Shown in pieces: positions 43,534 through 55,528 of a DNA stretch of 64,000 nt. The DNA comes from Cryptomeria japonica (Eukaryota > Streptophyta > Pinopsida > Cupressales > Cupressaceae). The notes beneath the pieces were generated by a model. The model had not been told where the DNA came from and did no database searches. It saw only the letters and a list, made by a program, of their open reading frames with translations. Each line of letters begins with the position of its first letter. Position 1 is the first letter of the stretch. Position numbers and translations under genes: made by a program. Location of the stretch: positions 813,357,069 to 813,421,068 of the forward strand of contig NC_081414.1 in the NCBI RefSeq assembly GCF_030272615.1, written 5' to 3'.

Positions 43534-44573
43534 AATCATCAAAAACCTATCATTCAACCTTGTTTGATTAAGTCAAAGGCAAATTGCAAGATTGTGAAGA
43601 CAAGGACATTAAATTTGCAAATATTTGTTGTGAAAATTTCAATTCATGAAGTGAACAAGCTTGGATGTAAAGTTCAAACAAGCCTTGAAGTGGTTTAGAC
43701 CTTCATCATCTTGGATATTTCAAAGCCTAAGGAGGAAAGAAGCTTCATTGAACCTTGATCAAACCTCAACATTCCTCAATTCTCACTAAATTTGTCAAAA
43801 TTAAGACATTTGGGAAGTTAGATCAAATTCACATGAATTAAGGCATTTGTAATTGAATCAATTAATTTTAAGCCTTAAAACAAATGAAAAAGAACACCTT
43901 TCAAGTCTTAAAATTAATTTTAAAATTTTAAAAATAAAGGTGAGCGCTCAAATTCATTTATTTGCTTTTACAAGCAAGTCGGCCTCCTTCTAAAGGGAAT
44001 TTTATCTTATTTTATTGCTAATTTGTTAGGTCGGCCTCATGGTTAATTAGGGTGAGCGCCTTATCTAAGAGAGGAGTGTTGTAGCATTTTCAAATCATTC
44101 ATTCACTATTCTTCTCATGCGAATTTCAAGAGCAAATTAGAGAAGCGAATTATACCAGATTGGAGGCGAATTTCTTGCTAAATTGGAGGCTAGTGGAAGG
44201 CGAAGTTCTTTTGAAGGTTAATTGAGGCATAATTCATCCAAAGGGAGACCAAAATTCAATCCTTATCCAGCAAAATCTGATCTTCTTTCTTCCATTTTCC
44301 AAGGTTCATAGTTAAGCTTTCAAAGAAGGAGGTATGAAGAATCAAATTTTTGAAGTTTCTATTCAAGACTTATTTTGATTTCATAGCAATCTTTTAAAGT
44401 CTAAGTCTTGAAGAATCTAATTTCCAATCATAATTAAATTGAAAATTTATAATTCTTGATTTATCATGTCATTTTCAAATTAATGTTTTGAATTATTCCC
44501 TTGAAAGGTTTAGATCCTATGCTTTAAGATATTATACTCAAAGACTAACTTTAATCTTTTGTGTAGCCATCAA

Positions 44574-44594
44574 ATGACGACCCCCAAAGCCTGA
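44574..44594 (+). pseudogene. Start of the large LTR-borne gene, copy D, stub only
   Basis: After the leader acceptor GTGTAG (44561-44566) an ATG opens MTTPKA and stops at TGA. It corresponds to MATPKAG of the intact copy, and CTCTCATCAAAGAAGATCA just downstream matches CTCTCATGAAAGAAGATCA of B. The rest of the frame is missing. This shows that the short form descends from an ORF-bearing ancestor. Confidence 0.75.
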
Positions 44595-45320
44595 GGGTCA
44601 ACTATTTGGCAGACTCTCATCAAAGAAGATCAAGCCAGGACAAGGACGATCTCCTCCAGTCCAGCATCATTAAGGACGACCTTCTCCATCTATCTTCCAG
44701 TCCAGCATTTGAAGGAAAGCATCACCAAATTGAGCATCAAACAAGTGTTAGACAAGGTGGCATCCCAGTCATCACTCCTCCAATCAGGTTGGTCCACCTC
44801 AGCATGTTCAGATTCAATGTACCTGACTCATTAAAGATGGCACAAACTTCGATGTACCTACCTGTTGTGACCGTTTCACACATCGCCCCATTAAAATAGG
44901 GACCCCCTCTTTTTTTGCTCGGGTTTGCCTGTTCTTCTCTTTGCTTTTAGGGTTTTTAGTAAGTGAGTGAGTCGTCTGGACTAGGGTTAAGCCTTAGGGT
45001 TTCCTTTTTTGATATTTTCAAGCCGAAGTCCAGTCAAATTTTGAAAGTTTATTGAGCATCCTCGCATGAATTGCAATTTTGAAATAGGACGAGTCTGTTA
45101 GGATGTCAGGTGTGTCTGTCTAGGTCCAGTCGGAATTTTGAAAGCAAGTTCGAATTTTGCCTAAGTGTTGATAATGGAATTGTGCAATTTTGTCCGGGTG
45201 AATTTTGACCAAATTTTGGAAAGTTTGATAAGTAACCCCTGGCCTTGGAGATAGCCTAGTTATGCCTTGTGAAGTGACTGAAGTCTTAAAACCTTGATAT
45301 TTTGGCCTATAGAGGCAAAA

Positions 45321-46574
45321 TCGCTCCTGTCCTTCAGTCAAGGACCAGGGCGAAATTAGTATTTTATGCATCTTGGTCATTGACTTGTTTCATTTGTCTT
45401 GTGCAGGGTCGCCAGGAGATGCAATAATTGAAGATTTAGAAGATTTTTGAGACTCAAAATGGCAAATTTTTAAAGTTTAAAGTCAAATCGCTCCTGTCCC
45501 TCAGTCAGGGACCAGGGCGAAATGACTTACTTAGACCATTTTTGACCTCATTTTGATCAAATTGAAACGTCAAGGACGCAATGGAAGGTGAAATCAACAT
45601 GATGGAACGCCAAGATTTAGCCGTTTGCAATGAAAAGTTGAGATTTTGACCTCAAGGACAAAAATCGCTCCTGTCCCTCACTGAAGGACCGGAGCTTGTT
45701 TCTTAAAATTCAACTGTCCTTGCAGGACTAAGACGTTCTTTTTGGATTGGAAGATATCAAGGAGGGCATCTTTGTCCATTGAATATAATTTGAAGAAATT
45801 TGCAAACAAGGAAATGTGCCAGAAGGACAAAATCGCTCCTGTCCCTCACTGAAGGACCGGAGCTTGAAATCCAAGATTGCTTTGTCCTTGCAAGATTTTA
45901 ATGATTTCGCGATTTAAGGAGAACAAAGAAAATGTGTTTTATCAGTTGAATATAATTTGAGTGCACCTTGATGGAGAAAATCTACTCAAAGAGTCAAAAT
46001 CGCTCCTATCCCTCTCCCAGGGACCAGGGCGAATTTCAATGATAGCTCCTGTCCCTCTCCAAGGGACCAGAGCGATTTGCTTAAAAGACAAGTTTTGGGC
46101 GAAGGTGAAGTGAGTTTTGAGTTTGAGGCAAATGAAACAAGGCGTAACCACTCTATTGAAGATAATTTTGAAGATCGCAAGACGCCAAGTAAGCCCATAT
46201 TTGCCTAGGCGCTCCTGTCCCTCTCCCAGGGACCAGAGCGATTTCCTCCTAAGACAAATTTCCCACCAAGTTGAAGCGAGTTTCATGTCAAAAATGAGTG
46301 AAGGGGAGCATAATAAATCTATTGAAGACAAATTTGAAGGTTGGCAAAACACGAATAAGCTTGCAAATGGAAGTTCGCTCCTGTCCTTCAGTCAAGGACC
46401 AGGGCGAAATTTAGAATATCAAGTCTTTTCCTTCAAGATTGGTCGGATCCAAGCCAAGACGCATGATGGAGATGATGTTTGGAACACTCCGAAGAAAAAC
46501 AAAGTTACAAAGACTATGAGAATTTGATGGAAATAGCTAACTCGCTCCTGTCCCTCTACCAGGGACCAGAGCGA
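45321..46574 (+). repeat. Dyad array of copy E, nine motifs
   Basis: Motifs near 45321, 45487, 45664, 45833, 45998, 46046, 46209, 46374 and 46542. The short step (about 48 bp) between motifs 5 and 6 corresponds to the short step between motifs 3 and 4 in A and B, so the array has changed by gain or loss of whole units. Confidence 0.88.
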
Positions 46575-46907
46575 TGATGTTAATATTCATTATTCTTCCC
46601 ATGTCTAGGCGCCAACATCATTTTCAAATTGCATTAAATGCTAAATTTCGATGAACCTTGATATTTTTAATTAAAATTGGCATTTAATGGGTGCGCACAA
46701 GGCATTTAATTGATTAATTTAGCCTTTTAAAAATCATTAATTACGAAGGCATTTAATTAATTAATTATTAATTTAATTAAATAAGAGGGAGAGCGCTTGG
46801 GTTTTATTTTTATATTTATACAAAAGTCGGCCTCCTTTTATTTTAATTTTTGTTATTATTTGCCTTATTTTCAAGTCGGCCTAGAGGTAATTAAAGAGGT
46901 GAGCGCT

Positions 46908-46915
46908 TATATAAG
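46908..46915 (+). promoter_or_regulatory. Internal promoter TATA box of copy E
   Basis: TATATAAG after GGTGAGCGCT and two AGTCGGCCT boxes, upstream of the leader intron and the broken large frame. Confidence 0.58.
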
Positions 46916-47419
46916 GAGGGTACTTTGAAGCATTTCAAATCATCATTTAATCATTCATTTGCATGCGATTTTGGAAGACAAGGAAAAGTGCGAAATTTCC
47001 ATCCAAGGAAGAGTGCGAATTTGGTTAGAAGTGGAGCGAATTCTCTATCAAAACGTTGAAGTCCTCAAGGTGGTGAAATTAAGTAAGGAGGCGCCTTTGC
47101 TAGAGGAGGGTCACGTTGAATACTTCAAACTTCGATTTTTGCCTAGGCGAATTTCCTAATTTTGCATCCTTTTGTTAGAGTTAGCTCTCAAAGTGAGGTA
47201 TGGCAAGATCTCCTTTGTCCAAATTTTGAATTTTGAAATGTCCTAGTCTTAATCTAAATTTTGAATTTTGAAATTTTGAATTTCCAATAGCTCAATCGTA
47301 TTAGGAAATGATAACTCAAGGACTTATCATGAAGTTTCCTAAATTCAATCTTTAATCCAATCTATATTTATGCATTGCAAAATCTGTTACTCATTATGAA
47401 ATGTTGTGTAGGTGTTACG

Positions 47420-50400
47420 ATGGCGACCTCGAAGGCAGGAGCATCCACCAGTCGTCCAGCTCTCATGAAGGAAGATCGGAAGAACAAAGAATTGGAGACC
47501 AAGATCGTGTCTAAGTGAAGCAACATTGGAGATACCAACCTGGGAAACTTCAGTGTGAAGAAGTTTCGAGAGGTCCCTTACATTGGCAAGCCATCACCTG
47601 TCGCAAGGAGAATAATTGAAAGTGGCATTATCAAGGCGGCCGGCTTCCCTCCAGCAATCCAGTGCCATGAGTTGATGATCGAGTGTGCTCGCCATTATGA
47701 TCCACAGTCCAGATCGATAGTGTCCAAGGAAGGAGACACTTTTGCTTATCTTTCAGAGGAAGCTATCAGTGAAGCTCTTCACTTGCCAGAACATAAAGAT
47801 ATGATTTATAAAAGCTTAGAAGGAGCCAGGTCCATGTATGAAGATGATCCAGACACTTGCTTGAGCATCATCAACAAGAATTGGTTACTCAAGAGTCGTC
47901 CTCGCCCGAGCAAGATTCCGAACACACCACATAGGATCGACTTCCAGGAGGAGTACAGAGATTTGATAACATTACTCAACCGAGTTACAGGGGCTCCTCA
48001 AGCCTTCTATTTTGAGAAGTGGATGTTCTACTTCATCCAAGTGATAGTTCAAGGAAAAGGAACAATTCATTGGGCTAGAATGATTGGCCATTGCTTGGAT
48101 GTGCAGTTAAGAAGACTGAAGGCTACCAAGTCTTTCCACATGAGTTCATACATCGTATATGCCTTGATAAGGAGTTTTGAATATGCAGGACTGCCTCACA
48201 GAGGAGTGATCGGAAGAGGGCCCGGGGAAGTCAGAGTTTGTGATTCCTATGTTCACTTGCATCATCCGCCAGGAAGTAACTACAAGTTAGTCAATGATAC
48301 CTTCACGATGAACATCACCAGGACATTGCAAGGCGGGATTCACAATCGGCTATCTCAAGATGCACAAGAGCTTGTAAAGAGGTACGGTGCATGGTTTATC
48401 CAATTCCAGAAGTTTACATATATTAGAGTTCATGGATGTCCTTCACCTCCCTATATGTTGCCAAGATATCCGACAGACAGAATTGTGTTACTTGAGGTAA
48501 CTAGACAGTTGGCAGCTTATGCGAAGGCATTCAAACACAAACATGGAAATGGAGTTCCTGTTCCTATCATACTAGGAAATTCAGTTGAGGTATGTCCTAA
48601 TGCCCTAGCCATGGATGATGCGGAAAAAGAGTTAGCTTTGTATTCATTTTCGTTCTTTGCCATGAGAGAGAGTTTTGATCCTTATGGGTATATAGAAGAG
48701 ACAGTCGGAAGGAAATACAGACATGAACCTCAGGTAGAGGACTTTGTGATGAATCTCTTAGATGATCTTGAAGTGAAAAGAAAGATGCATTCCAGATTGC
48801 CTTTAGACTTTATCAGAAAATGCAAAATTTACAGAGTGGCCGACCAAGCTCAGGACAGTGGCAGACATCTCCAATCATCTTATGACCGAGAAAGCAAAGC
48901 AGTGAGGCTAGATTGGAATGAACCTGAAATTTTGGATCTAGATGCTTTGATGGCTCCAGTTTTGTCTTGTACTCGCAGATGGGTTGATGTGCAACATCAA
49001 AAGTTGAGAGAGCAGGGCATATCTATGACTTTTACTTTGGAGGAAAGGCCAGGTGAGGGAGGAGCAAGTGTAAGTGAGGGTAATCCTAATCCCAGAAACA
49101 CAAGTGAAGGCAACCTTCGAAGCATAAGTGAAGGCAACCCCCATCCTAGAGGCTCAAAAAGAAAAGAGAGACCCGAGAAAAGGGAATCCTCCAAGAAGAA
49201 GCCAGAGGCCAACCGAGATCGTTCATCCGGCACATCTTCTCGACAAGAGAAGAGGACACTTGAAATGGAGGAATCTATGGAATCAATGGTACAAAATGAT
49301 AAACATGAAGAAGGACAGGCATCTCAACGTTCATCAAGCCGATCTCTCCAAGTCAATGAACTACATGAAGACAAAAACGAGGACGAAGTGACATCTCCTC
49401 TCAGAGAAGAAGAAACATTGCCTAATGAGATACAGGTTAGAGAAACAAGATCTGCCATTCCAGATTGGTTAAAAGAGAGACTAACAAGGGTGATTGTGAT
49501 CGAGGACGAAGATAATGTGATTGATTTAGAGAGCCTTGTTGGAAATTCTCAGGAAGTGACAGAAAAGAGGAAAGCCACCAAGATGTCCAAGATGATCAGA
49601 GATGAGACAGGATCCAGGAAATTGCAGATAGCTACACCAGCAGTGGACAAGTATGAAGGTGAGATCCTCGCAGAGGAATATGATGTAGAGACAAGCTTAG
49701 GGAGGAAATGGAAAAGAATAGGAAGCTTGAGCGAGAGGTCAGTGCTTGGAGAGGCTACTTTAGCCATCTCAATCAGCCTTTGAGACGTCAGGATCCAGCA
49801 GTATCTCCTACACAGGCACTTCCCCTTGAATCAGTTGGCGAGGCAGAGAGAGTCAGGAGTTTGGTTCAGCTTATGAGCTCTTGGATTGACAAATCCCATA
49901 CAGTTGCTATTGAATTTACAACAAGGATGATGCAGACCATTCACCGAGCTATTCAAGTTCTTGAGGTCATCCACAACCTAATGATAACTGTAGCTGCTTT
50001 TGCTCATACTAAGGATGTTATCATTCCTGTCCTGCAAGTAATCAGACAAACATCAAGGAAGGTCCTAGCACAAGAAAAGATAATGGATGGAGGACCTCAT
50101 AGTTTACTCCAATGGTCAACTTTACTCCAGATGAAGGAAGTTCTTTTTGAGGACATCAGTAACAAATGCAATCAAGTTGAAGAGATTATCCATCTGAGCC
50201 AGGACAAAGTGTTCGAAGTATTATGTGCTATTCTTGGCAGGAGGATTGCAGTTGAGACAGATGTGGATTTGCAAGAATTAGAAGATAGAGTCAAGGTCAT
50301 CTTTTGCAAAGATGAGAATGTTATTACAAATGAGCAACGGGATCAAATGTTTGCCACCATGCTCCTGATTGAGAAGATCAAAGAACTTGAACCTGGATGG

Positions 50401-50571
50401 GACGCTGCTCTTCTCAAGGCTTTCGATCAGGTCATCCACTTGGAGGAACGAATGAAGAATCTTCCCCAGATTCCAATTGCTGAGATCGAGGGAATTGTGT
50501 CTAGATTCATTGCATATGCTAAGAAGGAGCATTGGAAAGGGAATAAGATTCTAGAAGAAAGGTTGTTATAG
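47420..50571 (+). pseudogene. Large LTR-borne protein gene, copy E, two lesions
   Basis: Starts MATSKAGAS and ends ...WKGNKILEERLL with TAG at 50569. Lesions: TGG to TGA at 47516-47518 (codon 33), and a deletion of about 73 bp near 49692, between short GAC/AAC repeats, that removes the TFELGP region and shifts the frame; the correct frame resumes near 49708. The remainder is open and closely similar to B and C, including the VIVIEDEDNVIDLESL motif and the KRKERPEKRESSKKK patch. Confidence 0.85.
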
Positions 50572-50682
50572 ATGATGTGGCACCTTAATTGTCATTGGTC
50601 TATGTTTCCTAGATTTTTGTGCCAAATTTAATATTTGGCTATGCATTTAATGTTGTGCAATAAAAAGGGAACTTTTGTAATA

Positions 50683-50921
50683 AAACCCTAATTAGGGTTT
50701 AGGTGTCATAATCTTGGCCATTGATCCTCTTTTGATCTGGACCGTTCATTGTAATTGAGGATGCTATATATACCCTCATTCCTTTTCATTTTGTCATTAG
50801 ATATCAGCATTAGTGATTAGAGATTAGCAATTTGATAGAAGCAAGTATTTTGTAACAAGATTGAGCTTTGAAGAAGGAATTTCAAACAATTGTTATTCAT
50901 GATGGCTTTGAGATCAATAAA
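50683..50921 (+). promoter_or_regulatory. Inverted telobox, TATA box and poly(A) signal of copy E
   Basis: AAACCCTAATTAGGGTTT at 50683-50700, CTATATATA at 50764-50772, AATAAA at 50916-50921. Confidence 0.65.
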
Positions 50922-51702
50922 ATATTGAAGTTATGGTGTTTTATTGCAATTCTTATGGTTATCTTCATGGTTGTTTACTTTCTTAAATCATTCTCAGTCA
51001 AAGTAGTATTTAAGTTTGAAGGACTAAGTGTTGGGCTTGATCTTTGGTGAGATTCATATTCCAAACCACTAGCTTCTTGCTGATTGTAGGAACGCCTTGT
51101 GTGGTCAACTGGAGAAACTTGAATTACTTAAACCTTCAATCGTCATTGAGCTTTGGATATGTGCCTTCGTGGTAGTGTCCATGATCCTTGGTGAATTGAA
51201 AGATCATTTGTTACCTTAGAAGATCGCATCAATTTCAGTTGAGTTGTTATTTCATGGCAATATTGAAGTTGGTAGAATCTCGCCAAGTCTAGCCTACATT
51301 GAGTTGTTCTTAGGATTAGATTAGAGTTTATCTCTTGCACACCTTCCCCTTTTGATCTTTTTTGGAATTCATTAGTATTAGGAAATCTTGTTCCTGCATT
51401 TCGGATACGTAAGGCCCCTTGATGAAACAGCAATCACAACGACCACTAGTGTTTATCCACACGTAGAGACCCTACATAAAAGAACATTGGAGTCATCCTG
51501 ATTGATCCTTTTTTGCGACATCTTCAGCAATCAGAGACTTATTCAAGAGAGGATAAGGTACCCTTGGGTATTTTATTCTGTGTATGATTGTGTACAAAAT
51601 ACACGTCAACACTACCCCGGCTATCCATTGGTTGAATATTCCAAAGAAGACGTGTCCAAATAATGCAATTATTTCATTGGTCAGAATTAAGTTTGTTGTA
51701 AC

Positions 51703-51946
51703 AAACCCTAATTAGGGTTTCATTGTAAAATCTTGGCCATTGATCTCAAATTGATCCAAGTCGTTCATTGTATTTAAGGATGCTATATATGCCCTCACTC
51801 ATTTCATTTTAAAGGGTTAGAAAAAGAACTTAGAAGTTTAGAAAGTTAGAAAGTTGGAGAGAAATTAGTCATTGTTTGTAGCAAGATTGAGTAGTGAAGA
51901 AAGAATCTTGAACAATTGTTGTCCATTTGGCTATGAGATCAATAAA
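51703..51946 (+). promoter_or_regulatory. Inverted telobox, TATA box and poly(A) signal of copy D
   Basis: AAACCCTAATTAGGGTTT at 51703-51720, CTATATATG near 51783-51791, AATAAA at 51941-51946. It lies in the part of D that resumes after E. Confidence 0.65.
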
Positions 51947-52682
51947 ATATTGAAGTTATGGTGTTTTATTGCAATACTTGTGGCTATCTTCATGATTGTT
52001 TATCTTCTTGAATCACTTTCAATTGAAATAGCATTTAAATTTTAAGTTTGAAGGACGAATTGTTGTGCTTGATCTTTGATAAGATTCACATTCCAAACCA
52101 CTAGCTTCTTACTGATTGTGAGGACGCCTTGTGGGGTCAACTGGAAACATTAAGATTGATTAAGAATTCAATCATTATTGGAAGTATTGACATGTATCTC
52201 CATGATAGTATCTATATCCTTGATGATTTGAAAGTTATTGAATCCCCTTAGAAGATCGCATCAATTCCAGTAGAGTTGTAATTTCTTGGCGATACTGAAA
52301 TTGGTAGAATCTTATCAAGTCTAGCCTTCATTGAGTCATTCTTAGGATCAGTTTAAGTCTCTATTCCCCGAAACCCTTATCTTTTGACATTTTTTGAAAA
52401 TCTGTTAGTGTTAGGAAAATCCTGTTCCTTCATTTGGAAAGAGAGTAACACGAACAAGCTTTCTCTGAAAGTACGTAAGGCCCCTTGAAGAAACAGCAAA
52501 CACAACGACCACTGGTGCTTATCCACACGTAGAGATCTTACAAAAAAGAACCTTGAAGTCATCCCGATTGATCCTTTTCGCGACATCTTCAGCATTCGGA
52601 GACTTTATTCAAGAGAGGATAAGATACCTCTGGGTATTTTATTCTGTGTTTGGTCGTGTACAAAATACACATCAACAAGTAG

Positions 52683-53158
52683 ATAACTTTGTCCTCGAAT
52701 ATTCCGGGGACCATAACAGAGCCTCTGGAATTCTGAAATGTACTCCTCAAGGGTCCCTTTTTGTCTAATCCCCATAAGATCTTTGAAGTGCTTTTGGGGA
52801 TGAGTGTTGTCAAACCTTTCAATGAGCCTCTCTTTAAAAGTGTCATATGTTTTGATATTTTTGTGGTCTTGTGTGATGAGACCATTATGCCAACATTCAT
52901 GGGTTGTACCCTCCAAGTGTAATATAGCAAATGTTATGGCATCCTTCTCCTTCATAAGGCAAAGAGAAAGGTAGGTCTCCAATTTTTGAAGCCATGACCG
53001 GGCTGTAACTTTCCAGGTTCCATCAAAGTTGGGAATGGTTAGCTTTCCTACTTTGCTTTGTATCTCATGTTTAGGTTGGGCTTTCCTCTCTTTATGACCC
53101 CTACTAGAATCTGCTCTACAATATTCAAAAAAGGGAATGCTCCTCCTGATTTCAGCGT
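52683..53158 (-). pseudogene. J gag, central capsid-like piece
   Basis: Continues the frame after K: RRSIPFFEYCRADSSRGHKE, then VGKLTIPNFDGTWKVTARSW, AILHLEGTTHECWHNGL, TYDTFKERLIERFD and GIRQKGTLEEYISEF. This is the plant retrotransposon Gag core. A small frame disturbance occurs near RLC/YGPRNI (about 52720-52740), close to where copy D enters. Confidence 0.8.
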
Positions 53159-54290
53159 TGTAAAATTCCCTAGCTAGGATTTGATTGCAGTCAGTTGTAT
53201 AACCTGGACATAACTGAAGATTGTTTGTACAGCACAGCCGATGGTGGAAATAAACATCTTATATAGTATTTTATTTATTTGGAGTCTACCTTATTTGCGT
53301 TGGTTCTAATTCTATTTAGTAATCACTGATAAATATAGCAAACTAGAACAGTCATTTTTCACAGACATTGATATCAATTTATTCCATCAGAGAACAGGGA
53401 AGAGAATTCTTTTCATGATGCACCTGGTTGGGTAGTTGTGACCGCCGTTTTAGACTTCACGTTGATGCCGGAATTGATGTTGAATGTTTACCCAAGGTTT
53501 TTCATAACTCTTCAATAGAAAGCTAGGAGGATGCACTTCCAGTTGCAGCAAATTTACCGAAGTGTGTAACGCCTGTACAAACATATGTGTCAAGTCTGAG
53601 ACTGCATTTTCACTGTATGCAAACACTATGAGATCCTCCACACGATATCAATATCCTTCACACCGCGACGATGACAAACTCTTCTCTCCAGGATAACTGT
53701 CGGCACCACCCATATGCAGTAAGGGCAATCTTTCACGTCACAACCCGATATCGGGTTACAAAGGCACGCATAGACGTCGTACGTTGATGCAATGTTTCGG
53801 TTTGCAGAGGCACTAACGATAGTGTGTGTGATGCCGTGAATGCTTCTCCACGATTCGGTTGATCGTATTTGCAGTAATACGCATACCCGCGTCATACACC
53901 AAGGATCTCCGTTGAACTTCACTCCACTTCAAGCAATATTGATTCTTCTCCAAAATCGTGCGACCAATAGGTCAGTCGAAGATTGACAAAAGGCAATTTA
54001 ACTCTGAGATGTGTATTAACACACGCAGGATTCAAATCTTTTCTTCCAGGCATACTCCTTCCATCTGACGCCATCCTTTTATTTACCAAATAAGTTGGTT
54101 TTATTTCCCGTAGGAAACTAAATAATAGTTAAGAACTATTAAGTAGATAGTTACGGTGTTTATTAAAATGCTTTAATAATAGGAACATGTAATATTAATT
54201 ATTTATATTAATGAATGGGATATTAATATAAAATAATTAATATTGTTTCAAATTTAACGTTTGGCAACTTATTTATTAGGGGACATTACA
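53159..54290 (+). mobile_element. Solo LTR K, 1.13 kb, inside J gag
   Basis: TGTAAAATTCCC to GGGGACATTACA, flanked by AGCGT at 53154-53158 and 54291-54295. The J gag frame is continuous across it. The 3' end is identical to that of LTR I (GGGGACATTACA). Short open frames in its centre have no recognisable motif. Confidence 0.8.
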
Positions 54291-54295
54291 AGCGT

Positions 54296-54623
54296 CCAAT
54301 CTTGCATATTCTGCAGCAAGCTCCCTATACCTAGGGATATGAGTTCCTCCATCATCTTTAGGGGTTTCTTCTCCAATCAAAAAAGAGAGCATATTGGTTC
54401 TATGGGTAGATTCTTGGGTAGCTCTGTCGTTTCCTTCTAATGGGCTTGGTGACCTGTCCCTTCTATTTTCGTGATTTGATTTGAGATCATTTATAGTTGA
54501 TGTGATGTTATGGAGTGCTTGGGCAGTTTTTTCCATAAAGTTTCTAAATTCATGTTCCATGGCTAAAGAGGTTTTCTTTCTCTCTCTTTCTAAAGCTCTT
54601 ACGGCTTGCTGACTCAATTGCAT
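54296..54623 (-). pseudogene. J gag, N-terminal piece
   Basis: Frame starting MQLSQQAVRALERERKKTSL with predicted helices, then DRSPSPLEGNDRATQ and IPRYRELAAEYARLDA, where solo LTR K interrupts it. No known motif, but position after the primer site and continuity across K identify it as the start of gag. Confidence 0.65.
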
Positions 54624-54655
54624 TAACTAGGGCCCTTCCTAGGTTGACAGGAACA

Positions 54656-54668
54656 TGCTCTGATACCA
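54656..54668 (-). other. Primer-binding site of J (initiator tRNA-Met)
   Basis: Minus strand TGGTATCAGAGCA, complementary to the 3' end of plant initiator methionine tRNA, two bases inside the 5' LTR. Confidence 0.85.
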
Positions 54669-54670
54669 CT

Positions 54671-55523
54671 TGTAATGTCCCCTTTTGGGAGGACACTAAA
54701 TTTTGTCCAATATACTTGTAGAATTATTGCAGGCTGTCTATTTTCAGTCTATTGTGCTAATTTGGACAGATTTAGTTTGATGTTGTTTCCCTCTTTAAAT
54801 GCACAGGTTTGTTGTTTATATCAATCTTATCTGCTGCCTATACTCAGATATATATGTGTGTGTGTGTGAAAATCCTTTCTATTCCATCAAGTCTGATTCT
54901 CTGGTTATTGATTTAATATTTCCTCTTCTTTTCCTTCAATGCCTGCTTTATTACTATTTGCAGATTTGTATTTGTGTTCTGATCTCTTTGATAAATGTTC
55001 ATATCATTCTTCCAGATTTTCTTATAATTCTGACTTAGGTCTGCTTCTAAATCTGCTTCTAATGTTTCATATATTTTATCTATTCCATGGATCCCTACTT
55101 CTCAAATGAAAACTTTTCCACTTTATATCCTCCAATGTGAGGGAGAGTCACACCTCTTCATCATGTATGCCCTTTGGCAAGAGACACACCTTTCACCCTT
55201 AGCACCCTTTAAAAGAGTGTGACTCTTTATTATTTCTGTCCTTTGAAAGGGACACAACCTTTCACAATCAGTTCTGCACTTCTTATTTAAACCATATGTG
55301 CACTTTTGATTCCCAAAATATCCCCCTCAAATGAGGTTATCTTCTCCCTTTTATATCTCATGTTTGAGGGAGTCACAACTTTTCATTTCATGTCTTTTGA
55401 CCATTCATTAACTTAATTAAATTTTAATTATATTTAACTATATTACTTTATATTTTAATTTTGTATTTTAATATTATTATCATTATTTATTATTAAATTA
55501 TATTTCAAAGTGGGGGCATTACA
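54671..55523 (-). repeat. 5' LTR of J
   Basis: Plus strand TGTAATGTCCCC to GGGGGCATTACA, nearly identical to 37790-38632 apart from scattered changes and a short duplication near 55045 (TCTGCTTCTAAA). On the minus strand the primer-binding site follows two bases after its end, which fixes the element's direction. Confidence 0.88.
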
Positions 55524-55528
55524 GTTTG

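Larger units (their letters stand above)
44863..51611 (+). mobile_element. Giant LTR-like unit E, with broken reading frame, nested in D
   Basis: Ends TGTTGTGACC and CGTCAACA, flanked by CTACC at 44858-44862 and 51612-51616; length 6,749 bp. The flanks rejoin to GATGTACCTACCCCGGC, which is intact in copy A, so the insertion is unambiguous. It is shorter than B and C mainly because its array has nine motifs. Confidence 0.88.
40625..52677 (+). mobile_element. Giant LTR-like unit D, short form, split by E, inside J
   Basis: Ends TGTTGTGACC and CACATCAACA with AGTAG at 40620-40624 and 52678-52682. Without E it is about 5.3 kb. It shares the short middle segment with copy A. Its dyads belong to a different subtype, with GACCCT/AGGGTC arms. 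It interrupts J's gag, and the gag frame resumes on both sides. Confidence 0.85.
37790..55523 (-). mobile_element. LTR retrotransposon J, gag-only, with F, D(+E) and K nested inside
   Basis: The full element spans 17.7 kb between GTTTG duplications (37785-37789 and 55524-55528). It has two LTRs of 843 and 853 bp, a methionine-tRNA primer site at 54656-54668, gag pieces on the minus strand and a purine-rich tract beside the 3' LTR. Removing F, D and K and the duplicated targets leaves about 3.4 kb. No protease, RT or integrase was found, and the space between the zinc knuckles and the 3' LTR is only about 0.4 kb. It therefore looks non-autonomous, like gag-bearing terminal-repeat elements (TR-GAG). 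Confidence 0.85.

Noticed and set aside
36627-55523. M and J's LTRs as a single larger LTR pair
   Set aside because: They are unrelated in sequence, and each has its own matching target duplication.
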